A stretch of DNA of 46,459 nucleotides from Gammaproteobacteria bacterium (GCA_029884425.1 JAOUHV010000017.1:1-46459), one strand, 5' to 3'. Shown: positions 25,898-35,405, numbered from the stretch's first letter. Translations and numbers: made by a program. Notes: generated by a model not told the origin, from the sequence alone.

Positions 25898-26652
25898 TAT
25901 GCCGCCGCCAACACCTGCCAGAGCCCCAGGCCACTGACGATGGTCAGCGCGCCGCCTATTACCTGCTTAAACAGCGCATCATTGCGCAATATGTAGTCAT
26001 GCGCCTTAAGACCTAGAACATGACCAATCGCCGCGATGGGAATCAATACCAGCGATGATTGCCAGTGCAGCGTTACTCCCAAACTGACAAACGCCGTCAT
26101 TTTGATTGACACCAGAATGAACCACAGCACAAACAGGGTATTGCGCAATTGTTCGCGCACCACGTTACGCATGAACACCGCAATCATCAGCGGCGCACCG
26201 GTCAGTGAAGTACCTGCCACATAGCCGCCCAGTGCCAGCAATACTTTGTCACTCCAGGTACTGCTGCTGGTAATCGCAATATTCAACGTCCACAGCACTG
26301 CGTAAAACAGCGTAATGCTGTAGATAAACACCACCAGCCACAGGTTGGGCAAATTCACCAGGCCCAACACCCCAACCAAGGCCGCAGGAATAACGTAGGG
26401 CGCGACCAGTTTTAGATATCGCCAATCGACATTGTCGATGCGGGTACGCAGGGTGATAGCGGAAAAAAACAATAAATGCAGACCGATAACCGGCAACCAG
26501 AACAGCGGCTGATCATAAATGAACAGCATCAGCGGCAAGCCCAGCGCCGCACCGCCAAAACCCAGTCCACTGCGAACAAAACCGGTCCAGACAAACAACA
26601 CGGCAACGCCGATTAGTTGCCACAGGGAAAAATCCAATAATGGGGAGTTCAA
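25897..26652 (-). CDS. TSUP (TauE/SafE) family membrane transporter
   Basis: This 251-residue, roughly eight-helix membrane protein has the family motif near the first helix (FVRSGLGFGGAALGLPLMLF) and its related half-repeat later (GGYVAGTSLTGAPLMIAVFM). TSUP members export sulfite, sulfoacetate or other organosulfur anions; the substrate cannot be told. No ATG is available near the N-terminus: TTG 26652 gives a complete first helix, but no good ribosome-binding site is visible, so the start is uncertain. It lies between the flavin amine oxidase and the ATP-grasp gene on the same strand. Confidence 0.82.
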   Translation of the reverse strand: MNSPLLDFSLWQLIGVAVLFVWTGFVRSGLGFGGAALGLPLMLFIYDQPLFWLPVIGLHLLFFSAITLRTRIDNVDWRYLKLVAPYVIPAALVGVLGLVNLPNLWLVVFIYSITLFYAVLWTLNIAITSSSTWSDKVLLALGGYVAGTSLTGAPLMIAVFMRNVVREQLRNTLFVLWFILVSIKMTAFVSLGVTLHWQSSLVLIPIAAIGHVLGLKAHDYILRNDALFKQVIGGALTIVSGLGLWQVLAAA

Positions 26653-26723
26653 AATAAGATCATCGCAACAAGACAGAAAGCGACATTATAGCGCGCCCAA
26701 TCTCAGTGATACACCGCACACTA

Positions 26724-28313
26724 TCACAAACGCCAATCGCGAATCTGTTGTGCTGCCCGAATTCCTGAGCGCAACGCACCTTCCATCGTGCCTTGCCAGT
26801 CATACACTGAATCCGTATGTTCACCGGCAAACAACACATTGCCCACAGGCAGTGCCTCCAGACCAGCTATCCCGGTGAAATACCCCGGGGCATTGCAACT
26901 GTAACTGCCTTTGGCAAATTCATTGTGCGGCCATGCCTGCAACACTGCGGCGATTTGCGCATCGTCGGTGCGAATTTCCAATCCCTGAATGCCGGGATAA
27001 ACCAGATTCAAATCGCGCAAAAACGCAGCCGCGTTTTTCTGCACAGCATCAGGCAACAAACTGGCACCGCGCTTTCCAGAAGAAAAATCTGTCAAAATCG
27101 CATGCTGACTGGTCGCCAAGGTAGGATTGGTTTCCCAGGTTGTTTGATGATTGGGCAAATCAGCTTCCGCCAGACCGTCGTAGCCTAGCTCACGCCAATA
27201 GGGACGCTGAAATGCGTACATGGTTTTCGCGTTGGTTCCTGACTGCAACGAGGCAATCGCATGGTTTTTCCATGCAGGAAACTGCAGCGAATCGTCCAGC
27301 GCAATATTTTTCAGCACACTGAATGGAATAGCCAGCACGACCAGATCGTGCTTGATCACCTGGCCGTTGGCAAAACTCAACTGCACTTGACCATTGGCTG
27401 TGCGTCCAATGTGTTCCAGCGCCATTTGATAGTGAATCTGTGTCTCCAGTTGTGCAGCCATGCGCAGCGGAATCTGCTGATTGCCTTCAACCACGTGATA
27501 GCGCTCGTCACTAAACAGCCCCCAAGGCCGCCAATAGGTATTGCGATCAGAGTTCATAAACAGCAAGAAACTCAAGCAACTTTGCTGTTCCAGCGGCACG
27601 CCGTATTCGCCTTCGCAGGCAGTGCGAAATACGGCTTTAAGCAGCGGGCTGGCACCCTTGCTGTCCAGGTAATCCGACAAATTAATTTTGTCCAGCCGCG
27701 CATCATGTTCAGTGTGTTGCTGTGCTGTGGGTTGCGCCGACAGCATTTGCAAATCATCCTGCATTGCGGCAACCAACGCATTGTAGTCTTCGATAATATC
27801 CTGATCGCGATAATGTTGACCGAAGAAATAATAGGCGTGTTCGCCCGGTATTTTTGTGATGTCTTCCAGGGTCAAACCAAATTCACGTGCGTAGGCCAGC
27901 ATGTGATCATGACGTGAGTCAATCAGCTCGCCCCCCAGCTCGATGTTGTGGCCAAAAAAATTCGTCTGTGAATAGCAACGACCACCCACACGTTCGGAGC
28001 CTTCATAAAGGCTGGCGCGGATTCCTCGTTTGGCTAATTCATAGCCACAACTGAGTCCGGCAATCCCTGCGCCGACAATGCCAATACTTGGCGCGTGCGA
28101 ATGCGGGTGTTTTTTCCTTTTGAGATTGGTCAACGCCTTTGACGCCAGCGAAGTGACTGCGCCGCGTGCTGACTCTAGCGACTGTGCGATCGTTGGCGAT
28201 TTATCGAATTGGAAAATCTCAATGCCTTCGTCAACAGGCACCTTGTTGATCAGGCATAAATGCGCAATCGCCTGAAGCTCTTGCAATCGGATAAAAGATT
28301 TGCTCCTTGACAT
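26724..28313 (-). CDS. Flavin monoamine oxidase family protein, cytoplasmic-type paralogue
   Basis: The 529-residue product binds FAD through GIVGAGIAGLSCGYELAKRG (about 78-97) with E-G-S-E-R-V-G-G-R next, the ELGGELIDS motif, and the C-terminal FAGEHTDSVYDWQGTMEGA. These mark the flavin amine oxidase superfamily, which oxidises amines and releases hydrogen peroxide or reduces an acceptor. It aligns along its whole length with the protein at 43311-44996. It lacks that protein's twin-arginine motif and its CXXCH insert; its N-terminal 75 residues are basic and not a convincing signal. GAGA precedes the ATG by 7 nt. The substrate is unknown. Confidence 0.88.
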   Translation of the reverse strand: MSRSKSFIRLQELQAIAHLCLINKVPVDEGIEIFQFDKSPTIAQSLESARGAVTSLASKALTNLKRKKHPHSHAPSIGIVGAGIAGLSCGYELAKRGIRASLYEGSERVGGRCYSQTNFFGHNIELGGELIDSRHDHMLAYAREFGLTLEDITKIPGEHAYYFFGQHYRDQDIIEDYNALVAAMQDDLQMLSAQPTAQQHTEHDARLDKINLSDYLDSKGASPLLKAVFRTACEGEYGVPLEQQSCLSFLLFMNSDRNTYWRPWGLFSDERYHVVEGNQQIPLRMAAQLETQIHYQMALEHIGRTANGQVQLSFANGQVIKHDLVVLAIPFSVLKNIALDDSLQFPAWKNHAIASLQSGTNAKTMYAFQRPYWRELGYDGLAEADLPNHQTTWETNPTLATSQHAILTDFSSGKRGASLLPDAVQKNAAAFLRDLNLVYPGIQGLEIRTDDAQIAAVLQAWPHNEFAKGSYSCNAPGYFTGIAGLEALPVGNVLFAGEHTDSVYDWQGTMEGALRSGIRAAQQIRDWRL

Positions 28314-28723
28314 ACATTTTCTCTGATTCGTAATTCAATATTCGTCGTTGATGCATTTCAAACAGGAGTCTTTTCAAAAAATATTGATAAGGGGTGATGC
28401 CTCTATTTATCGTCCACTTTTTTGCAAAGCTGTAATACCTCCAAAATAATATGAACAACCTAGCGCCCCGTCACAAAACCAAAGCTATATAGATCACGCA
28501 CAAAATCTGCCGAACGCCGCAACGGCGCAGCCCCAAGACACACGGCGCTATTCGAATTCCTGCCCAATCGCCACGCCGGCACCAAACACTCCGCCATTTC
28601 GATAAAAAACTGTGACGCACTTCTCACTTTGCAGCGAATTCACTAAAATCCCCGAGGCAAACTCCGTTAATGGATACAAGATTTGGGAATTTTTTCCCAA
28701 AACACAAACCTCGGAGAAGCGCC
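28314..28723. other. Intergenic region, 410 bp, between divergent genes
   Basis: This region separates the minus-strand amine oxidase from the plus-strand HDOD-like gene and must hold both promoters. I see no gene in it: a small minus-strand frame entering the oxidase start (28231-28458) has no ribosome-binding site. The only structured element is the hairpin at 28682-28701. Confidence 0.6.
28682..28701 (+). promoter_or_regulatory. Perfect hairpin in the leader of the HDOD-like gene
   Basis: TTTGGGAA and TTCCCAAA pair around TTTT, ending 22 nt before the ATG and just before the GGAG site. It could be an operator or a leader structure that affects translation. Confidence 0.4.
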
Positions 28724-29032
28724 ATGATGTCTACCAGCACACGCAAAGTAATCAAGACAGTCCCCAAACAACAACCATCACAAGGCTACCTGTTGCCCAT
28801 CGAAGGCGTGCTGGCAAAAATCCGCAACGTTGCCAAAGATGAAAATGTAACCACCTTGCAGATCTGCCAGATCATTGCGCAAAACCCCATGCTGCAATAT
28901 GACATCATTTACGTCGCTAACACATTGCGCGCTTCGCAAACAAAAATCGCTAACATTTATCATGCGGTTCTGTTTCTGGGCTTGGAAAAAGTGGATTCCA
29001 TCATTGCAGCACGCGTTGCGCTAATTCAATAA
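28724..29032 (+). CDS. Short HDOD-domain-like protein (N-terminal half only)
   Basis: This 102-residue protein matches the first half of the HDOD domain: LLPIEGVLAKIRNVAKDENVT, ICQIIAQNPMLQYDIIYVAN (compare 'DPxLxxxlLxlaNS') and AVLFLGLEKVDSIIAARVAL (compare 'AixxLGlxxlrxlvl'). A normal HDOD domain is about 200 residues; here the frame ends early and no continuation is seen in any plus-strand frame downstream. HDOD proteins act in signalling linked to cyclic-di-GMP or growth, by binding rather than catalysis. GGAGAAGCGCC precedes the ATG. It is either a genuine mini-protein or a truncated remnant. Confidence 0.7.
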   Translation: MMSTSTRKVIKTVPKQQPSQGYLLPIEGVLAKIRNVAKDENVTTLQICQIIAQNPMLQYDIIYVANTLRASQTKIANIYHAVLFLGLEKVDSIIAARVALIQ

Positions 29033-29254
29033 ACTTCGTGACTGCGCAAAAAAATGCACTGGCAGCACATTCACGACACGACTTTTTCTCACACTAACGA
29101 ACAATCAATCGAATGCATCACGCCGCGCGCTGACGTCGCCGACTGACATCAACAAAAAACACCACGGCGTATACTCACGCCACACTGCATTGCTCATGCT
29201 GCCACAGCAGCATACACTGACGTTCTGTACTCTGAATGACTCTCGACTCACAAC

Positions 29255-30514
29255 ATGACGCAAGCGCCTCAACGCCACTCATCCATCATTGCGACGGCAT
29301 GGCTATTCATCCGCGCAATCAGCACCGATATCCGCTCGGGCAGAATAACGCTGTGGGCCGGCAGCATGGTGTACACCACTCTGCTATCACTGGTGCCCTT
29401 GATCGCCGTCAGCTTTTCATTACTCAAAGCCTTTGGTGTGCACAACCAGTTACGCCCGTTGCTAAACGAGTTACTCACACCGCTGGGAGAACAGGGACAA
29501 ATCCTCAGTCACAACATCATCACTGCAGTCGATCAAGTGCAGGTCGGCGTGTTGGGCGTGGTGGGTGTGGTGTTCCTGTTTGTGACCGTGGTGCTGATGA
29601 TTTCAAGGGTTGAAGAGGCTCTGAACGAACAATGGCAAACCCAGGACGTGCGTCCGTGGCACAGCCGAATCGGCTATTATTTGAGCGCCTTAATCTTGGC
29701 TCCACCACTGGTAGTGTCAGCTTTCAGTTTTTTGGGTGCCTTGTTTTCGGCTTCCCTGCCCTACGCGCCCGCCCTGTTGTTGACACTGTGGCCAAAAATC
29801 ACCATCGCTGTGCCGCTGTTCGTCACCGTGCTGGCCTTCATGCTGATTTATCTTTTTTTGCCGTTTACCACGGTTCGCCCCGGCGCGGCGCTGATTGGCG
29901 CACTGTTTTCCACTGCTACCTGGAAACTGTCAGGCTGGGCTTTTGCCTCGATTATCAGCCACGCCAGCCATTACGACGCCATTTATTCCGGTTTTACCAT
30001 TGTCATTGTGCTGATGATGTGGCTGTACCTGAGCTGGTTGATTTTCATTCTGGGTGCTCGCATCGCCTTCTATTGTCAGCAGCCCCACGCCATGCACTTC
30101 CCCAGTCGCATGCCGCCGAGCACCGACCAGGAACTGCTGGCACTGAACCTGATGTTCCGCATTGGGCTGCACTTTCGCCAGGGAATTCCCGGCCCCACCC
30201 AGGCCCAGCTCAGTCTTGCGCTGGGACAAAACGACCATGCCGTGGCACAGCTTCTGCACAGACTGGAGCAGTCGGGGCTGGTCAACCAGCTGCGCAAGGG
30301 GAAGTTTGTGCCGGCCAAGGCACTGGACAGCATCAGCCTGTTTGACATTGTCAGCGCCGTTGATGACACCGCCAGCCAGGCTCCCCTGCCAGACTGCCCA
30401 GCCCTGCAGGAAGTGCGACAACAATACGCTCGAGCACGACAACAAGCGTTGGTCGCCATCAGTCTGAACCATTGGTTACAACAATCTTTGATAAAGAACC
30501 CCACACTAAAATGA
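29255..30514 (+). CDS. YihY/BrkB-family inner-membrane protein with C-terminal winged-helix-like region
   Basis: The 419-residue protein carries the family's opening block (AGSMVYTTLLSLVPLIAVSFSLL), about six membrane helices over residues 30-265, and the conserved FLPFTTVRPGAALIGALF and YSGFTIVIVLMMWLYLSWLI. The family was once called ribonuclease BN in error; its role is envelope-related but undefined. Residues 285-400 form a soluble region (PTQAQLSLALGQNDHAVAQLLHRLEQSGLV) resembling a winged helix. The stop overlaps the next gene's ATG by 4 nt, so the two are translationally coupled. Confidence 0.88.
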   Translation: MTQAPQRHSSIIATAWLFIRAISTDIRSGRITLWAGSMVYTTLLSLVPLIAVSFSLLKAFGVHNQLRPLLNELLTPLGEQGQILSHNIITAVDQVQVGVLGVVGVVFLFVTVVLMISRVEEALNEQWQTQDVRPWHSRIGYYLSALILAPPLVVSAFSFLGALFSASLPYAPALLLTLWPKITIAVPLFVTVLAFMLIYLFLPFTTVRPGAALIGALFSTATWKLSGWAFASIISHASHYDAIYSGFTIVIVLMMWLYLSWLIFILGARIAFYCQQPHAMHFPSRMPPSTDQELLALNLMFRIGLHFRQGIPGPTQAQLSLALGQNDHAVAQLLHRLEQSGLVNQLRKGKFVPAKALDSISLFDIVSAVDDTASQAPLPDCPALQEVRQQYARARQQALVAISLNHWLQQSLIKNPTLK

Positions 30515-32802
30515 AGCGCGTGTTTGTCCGTTTGCTGCAAGTGGTGATGCTACTTTTGTTGCTGGCGTTTATTGCGCTGTATCTGGCAACGCAGCGGTTC
30601 GTGGCGGAGACGCTGTATGCCTATCTTAAGCAACAAGGCGCGAGCAATATTGTGTTGGGCGACCTCAGCCTGGATCTGCTGTTGGGAAAGGCGAGCCTGT
30701 TCGAACTCAACTTCAATGGCAAAAACGGCCAGCCGGTGAAAATTACCTACGCGTCAGTCAATCTTTCCTGGATCGCATTGACCCAAGAAAAAATCGTATT
30801 CACCCAAATCAATATTCATCAGAGTGATTTGCCAATTCGAATCGCCGACAATCGCGTCAGCATTGCCGGCATTCCATTGCCCGGCGAACATGAAAATTCC
30901 AACATCTGGCCGGTTTCTTTTGAACAAATTGATGGCCGCGACAACAAAATCGCCCTGACCTACGACAATCAAACCTACGATCTTGCTATCCGCCAACTGC
31001 TTTTACGTCAAACTGGCCCCAGCTCGCTCAAACTGGATGTATCGCTCAAACACAAAAGCACCGAGCTACGCACCCAGGGAAATATCAGCTGGAAACCATC
31101 TGTGGCACTGGATCTGAACATCGATGCTGAAAAACTTTTTTTGCAGGACTATACCGGCGTTGTTTCTCTGCCAGAAGCCATCGACTTCGACGGAGAACTC
31201 AAAGGCAACATTTCACTCAAATGGCAAAATAAGGCATTGGAAATCAATGGCGAAGTCCGCAGCGATGATTTCAATCTGCAACTGCCCTCTGACTTATTGC
31301 TTCATGCCGACAAGGCTGTTTGGCAAGGACATTACACCGTATCACCCAGCCAGCCCTGGCAATTGTTCGGCGACCTGCACCTTTATCAAGCCTTTCTGCA
31401 AAATGAACCGGCAAAATATCGCTACATACACACCGACCATATCGTTGCCCAGGAATTAATGATCGACAGCAGCGAATCCATAACTGCCGGCTCTATTGTT
31501 GCTGATTATGTCGATGCGTTTGGCCCGACAGAAGGCGCGAGCAAATCGTATCTGCTGTCCGCTGAATCACTACAGCTCAATGACAACGTACTCAAACAGC
31601 TTCAACGCCTTGATGTCGGCGCAGCCAATATTCGTGGTGCCACAATACGCATCACCCGCAATCCGCAGAAAAAAATCGAAGAGTTGTTGCCATACGCAGC
31701 AACCCAGACTGACCAAAGCGACACTGAAAGTCTGACAGAAAAAAAACGCGAAACGGAAAAATCACCGTTTGTATACCACATCCAGCAGCTGGATATTTTG
31801 GCGGACAGTCGGCTGCAGTTTACCGATAACAGCATCACACCGGATGCCAAACTGCTGATCATGCCACTGGAAATTCAGGCGACCAATGTCAACAGCAACG
31901 ACGAAGTTCGTGCCAAAGTCACCGTCAACGCCACCATAAACCGCTATGCCAGCCTGCATGCGGAAGGTGAGATGTTCCCCCTATCTCCCACCAAACTAAC
32001 CGACCTGGATGCGGAGATTCGCGACCTGGAATTACCTGCACTCAGTGGCTACAGCGCCAAAAATGGTGGATTCAATATCAAGCGCGGCCTGCTCAACAGC
32101 ACCTCAAAAATCCATATCGAACGGCAAAAACTGCGTATCGATAATCAGGTTTTCATTACCAATTTCGCCCTGGAAAATTTGCTGGCTCAACAGGAACAAA
32201 ACGAAGATCTTGGCCACATTGGCATGCCGTTGAACCAGGGACTGCGCTTACTGAAAGATAAAAATGGCGATGTTCGCTTCAGCCTGCCTATTCGCGGCAA
32301 CATCGACAATCCGGACATTTCCTATCGCGACATCACCCAACAGGCGGTGAAAGGTGCGTCACAGGGTGCGGCTATTTTGTTCCTGCAGCAATTTCTCCAG
32401 CCCTGGAGTTCGATCTATGCCATCACAAAATTCAGCATCGGTCAGTTTTCCTCCACTCGCTTGCAACCGATCACCTTCTCGGCCAATGACAAACAACTCA
32501 GCGATGACATGCAGGCTTATCTCGCCAAGCTGGCTGAGTTGCTGACGCAGAAAGACGATCTGCGCCTGGAAATTTGCGGTGTCAGCGGCAAAGCTGACGC
32601 GGAAAAATTGCAGGGGAAAGACCCGCAATTGAGTCAGACAGAACTTAGCCAAATTCAATTGCGCCTGGCTGAACAGCGCGCACAATTAATCAAGCAACAA
32701 CTGGTGGAAACCCACGGCATCAAACCATCGCGGTTATTTATCTGCCAAGCGCGGATTGATGACAATCCCAAAGGCGAACCTCGCGTCAGTCTCAGACTGT
32801 AA
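30511..32802 (+). CDS. DUF748/AsmA-like periplasmic protein with OmpA-like C-terminus
   Basis: From ATG 30511, which overlaps the preceding stop, the product is 763 residues. One N-terminal membrane helix (about 4-27) anchors a long beta-rich periplasmic body with AsmA/DUF748 features (SDLPIRIADNRVSIAGIPLP, DFDGELKGNISLKW, GLRLLKDKNGDVRFSLPIRG). The last 110 residues (AYLAKLAELLTQKDDLRLEICG...RLAEQRAQLIKQQLVE) resemble an OmpA-type domain that could bind peptidoglycan. AsmA-like proteins are implicated in lipid traffic between membranes; coupling to a YihY-type protein fits an envelope function. Confidence 0.85.
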   Translation: MKRVFVRLLQVVMLLLLLAFIALYLATQRFVAETLYAYLKQQGASNIVLGDLSLDLLLGKASLFELNFNGKNGQPVKITYASVNLSWIALTQEKIVFTQINIHQSDLPIRIADNRVSIAGIPLPGEHENSNIWPVSFEQIDGRDNKIALTYDNQTYDLAIRQLLLRQTGPSSLKLDVSLKHKSTELRTQGNISWKPSVALDLNIDAEKLFLQDYTGVVSLPEAIDFDGELKGNISLKWQNKALEINGEVRSDDFNLQLPSDLLLHADKAVWQGHYTVSPSQPWQLFGDLHLYQAFLQNEPAKYRYIHTDHIVAQELMIDSSESITAGSIVADYVDAFGPTEGASKSYLLSAESLQLNDNVLKQLQRLDVGAANIRGATIRITRNPQKKIEELLPYAATQTDQSDTESLTEKKRETEKSPFVYHIQQLDILADSRLQFTDNSITPDAKLLIMPLEIQATNVNSNDEVRAKVTVNATINRYASLHAEGEMFPLSPTKLTDLDAEIRDLELPALSGYSAKNGGFNIKRGLLNSTSKIHIERQKLRIDNQVFITNFALENLLAQQEQNEDLGHIGMPLNQGLRLLKDKNGDVRFSLPIRGNIDNPDISYRDITQQAVKGASQGAAILFLQQFLQPWSSIYAITKFSIGQFSSTRLQPITFSANDKQLSDDMQAYLAKLAELLTQKDDLRLEICGVSGKADAEKLQGKDPQLSQTELSQIQLRLAEQRAQLIKQQLVETHGIKPSRLFICQARIDDNPKGEPRVSLRL

Positions 32803-32820
32803 TCAGTCAAGGCTGGCGCA

Positions 32821-33189
32821 CTATTTCTCCCGCAATTGCTGACAGACAATGCAGCGCGCTGCAGCGGGCTGAGCCTGCAATCGCTTCAAACTGATGTATT
32901 CACCACACTCGGCGCAAAAGCCATATTCGCCGCGCTCCATCTTTGCCAGCGCCTGCTCAGTCTCCATCAACTCCTGTCGATGCTTTTGCACCAGCACCGT
33001 ATCCACATCCTGCAATAGTGTCGAAACAGCTTCTTCACCACGATCATGCACTGCGCCTGCAAGCGTTTGCAGATGCGCTTGTTCGGTTTGCAGCAATTCT
33101 TCCTGAATGTCGCCCAGTAATTGTTGGCGACGCTGTTGCAACTGCACACGCAACGCGGCCATTTGTTCTGCGGTTATCGCTTTGCTCAT
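32821..33189 (-). CDS. DksA/TraR-family zinc-finger protein
   Basis: The 122-residue product has a coiled-coil N-terminal half and a four-cysteine zinc finger, C92-A-E-C95 and C113-I-V-C116, as in DksA, which enters the RNA polymerase secondary channel and acts with ppGpp. At the coiled-coil tip the DksA motif DxxDxA appears as D49-R-G-E-E-A54, so the second aspartate is replaced by glutamate. Length is shorter than DksA (about 150). ATG 33189 starts MSKAITAEQ; two upstream ATGs are less likely. It converges with the DUF748 gene and precedes OxyR's 3' end by 45 nt. Confidence 0.85.
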   Translation of the reverse strand: MSKAITAEQMAALRVQLQQRRQQLLGDIQEELLQTEQAHLQTLAGAVHDRGEEAVSTLLQDVDTVLVQKHRQELMETEQALAKMERGEYGFCAECGEYISLKRLQAQPAAARCIVCQQLREK

Positions 33190-33234
33190 AAACATCTCCA
33201 CACTCATCAAATCATCGTCGTAATTGCAGCTCAG

Positions 33235-34146
33235 CTACTCCACTACCTGCGTCAAAATGGACTGCATGCAGCTTAGCAACCGCGCCAAATCGTCTTTGCG
33301 CACATACGTGGGACGCCACACCAGTGCGATCTGCCGATGCGGTCCAGGTTCGGCCAATGGTCGCAAATTGATTCCGCTTTGCGCCACCAACGCACTGTCT
33401 GCCGCCATTTGCGGAATAAAGGTAATGCCCTGACCTCCGGCCACCATTTCAATCATGGTGTACAAGCTGGTGCCCTGCACCGTAGTGGCACTCTGCCGAC
33501 TGGCGCGCCAATGACACGCCGCCAAAGCATGATCACGCAAACAGTGACCTTCCTCGAGCAGCATGATTTCGTCGGCAGGCAATTGGGTGGAAGATAATGC
33601 CCGCGCCTGCGCCAGGCGATGTCCCGGCGGAAAAGCGATGCAGAAATTTTCCTCGAAAATAACCCCGTGCTCCAATCCACCCAGCTCGTACGGCAACGCC
33701 ATCAGCGCGCAATCAATCATGCCGTTATTCAGGCGCTCCAACAATGCCGCGCTTTGTTCCTCCACCAACTGCAATCGCAACTGTGGAAACATCTCCCGCA
33801 CTCCCGGCAAAATTTTCGGCAGCAAAAACGGCCCGATGGTGGGAATGACCCCCAACCGCAATGTCCCGATCAACACGCCGCGCCGCCCCTTGGCCAGCTC
33901 CACCATTTGCGCGGCTTCATCGACAATTTGTCTGGCTTTTGGCTCCAGCATCACTCCCAGCGGGGTCGGCATAACCTTGCGTTTGCTACGCTCAAACAAA
34001 ACACCACCAAGAACACTTTCCAATTCCTGAATTCCGGCGCTTAATGTCGATTGGGTGACAAAGCAACGCTCTGCCGCCTGACCAAAATGATTAAGCTCCA
34101 GTACAGCGAGAAAATATTGCAACTGACGAACGGAGGGGAGATGCAT
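33235..34146 (-). CDS. oxyR: Hydrogen peroxide-responsive LysR regulator OxyR
   Basis: This 303-residue LysR protein has the N-terminal HTH (HFGQAAERCFVTQSTLSAGIQELE) and the OxyR redox pair: G-H-C202-L-R-D-H-A-L-A-A-C211, the same spacing as Cys199 and Cys208 of E. coli. Peroxide joins these cysteines into a disulfide and turns the protein into an activator. It is divergent from the diheme cytochrome c peroxidase with 108 bp between the starts, and the rubrerythrin cluster follows, a natural regulon. Confidence 0.94.
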   Translation of the reverse strand: MHLPSVRQLQYFLAVLELNHFGQAAERCFVTQSTLSAGIQELESVLGGVLFERSKRKVMPTPLGVMLEPKARQIVDEAAQMVELAKGRRGVLIGTLRLGVIPTIGPFLLPKILPGVREMFPQLRLQLVEEQSAALLERLNNGMIDCALMALPYELGGLEHGVIFEENFCIAFPPGHRLAQARALSSTQLPADEIMLLEEGHCLRDHALAACHWRASRQSATTVQGTSLYTMIEMVAGGQGITFIPQMAADSALVAQSGINLRPLAEPGPHRQIALVWRPTYVRKDDLARLLSCMQSILTQVVE

Positions 34147-34254
34147 GATCGAATTTCTCTCTTACAGAAACAGATTTAATCCATTGGAGCCATGTTAGCC
34201 CCATTCCTACACTGTTGCCAGCGTTCCACCGTCTTACTCACAAGGAGAAACTGT

Positions 34255-35268
34255 ATGAAATATTTAGTGATTTCACTGGGGCTGATCACCAGCGGCTCGG
34301 CCTGGGCCATGGCCCCCCTGCCTGACAGCGTCCCCGTGCCTGCCGACAACCCCATGACTGCTGCCAAAGTGGAACTGGGCAAGCAGCTGTTCTTTGATCC
34401 ACGCCTGTCGGTTGACGGCACCGTATCGTGCAACTCCTGCCACAACGTCATGGCCAGCGGTACCGACAATCGCGCCACTTCTGTCGGCATCAACGGTCAA
34501 CGCGGCGGTCGCAGTGCCCCCACCGTCTGGAATGCGGCGTACCTGAGCGCGCAATTCTGGGATGGTCGCGCCGCCACCCTGGAAGATCAGGCCAAGGGCC
34601 CACCCTTGAACCCGATCGAAATGGGCATGCCCTCTGCCAAGGCAGTAGAAGATCGTCTGTCCAGCATCCCCGGCTACAAGGCACAGTTTGAAGCTGTATT
34701 TGGCGGCGTCAGCTACGACAACATGGCCAAAGCCATCGCCGCCTACGAGCGCACCCTGATCACTCGCAACAGCCCATTTGATCGCTACATGAAAGGTGAC
34801 AAAACCGCCATGAGCGAACAAGCCGTCAAAGGGATGAAGCGCTTTGAAGAGCTGGGTTGCTCCGGCTGTCACAGCGGTGCCAATTTTGCCGGCCCGGAAA
34901 TGGCCGTCGGTGAGGGTTTCTACCAGAAGTTCCCCACCCACGACAGCGAATACACCCAGAAATATGACCTCAAGTCAGACCAAGGCCGCTTTGGCGTCAC
35001 CAAAAAGCCAGAGGACATGAACGTCTGGCGCGTCCCTAGTCTGCGTAACATCGCCACCACCGCGCCCTATTTCCACAATGGCTCGGTGAAAACCCTGGGC
35101 GAGGCCATCCGCGTCATGGGTGCCACTCAGCTGAACAAAACCTTGAGTGACGAAGAGGTTGCCGACCTCAGTGCCTTCCTCAAAAGCCTGACCGGCGACT
35201 TCCCTGAACAAACCATGCCCCGCCTGCCCGGCATAGCCGGCACCAGCATGGTGGGTGACGAGAAGTAA
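34255..35268 (+). CDS. Diheme cytochrome c peroxidase
   Basis: The 337-residue precursor starts with an 18-residue signal peptide ending SAWA. Two c-type haem sites are present: C59-N-S-C62-H63 and C202-S-G-C205-H206, with the conserved FDPRLS and FWDGRAATLEDQAKGP segments near the first. The enzyme reduces hydrogen peroxide to water in the periplasm with electrons from a small cytochrome c or azurin. AAGGAG lies 7 nt before the ATG; the longer upstream frame would bury the signal peptide. It is divergent from oxyR and ends in a terminator. Confidence 0.95.
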   Translation: MKYLVISLGLITSGSAWAMAPLPDSVPVPADNPMTAAKVELGKQLFFDPRLSVDGTVSCNSCHNVMASGTDNRATSVGINGQRGGRSAPTVWNAAYLSAQFWDGRAATLEDQAKGPPLNPIEMGMPSAKAVEDRLSSIPGYKAQFEAVFGGVSYDNMAKAIAAYERTLITRNSPFDRYMKGDKTAMSEQAVKGMKRFEELGCSGCHSGANFAGPEMAVGEGFYQKFPTHDSEYTQKYDLKSDQGRFGVTKKPEDMNVWRVPSLRNIATTAPYFHNGSVKTLGEAIRVMGATQLNKTLSDEEVADLSAFLKSLTGDFPEQTMPRLPGIAGTSMVGDEK

Positions 35269-35279
35269 TCCCCCCTCTC

Positions 35280-35306
35280 AGCCCGGCCACCGCGCCGGGC
35301 TTTCTT
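35280..35306 (+). terminator. Terminator after cytochrome c peroxidase
   Basis: AGCCCGGC and GCCGGGCT pair around a 6-nt loop, followed by TTCTT, 11 nt after the peroxidase stop. The T-tract is short, so termination may be partial. Confidence 0.7.
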
Positions 35307-35405
35307 CGACAAAAGCGATTACAGATTCAATTTTAATCAATTTCACCAATCATGGTTTAACCCGCTACAGTGTCTGTCAGTCCCACCCAAACCTAGGAGC
35401 CTCAC

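Noticed and set aside
28231-28458. Minus-strand 75-codon frame overlapping the start of the first amine oxidase
   Set aside because: It has no ribosome-binding site, covers a promoter region and has no family features.
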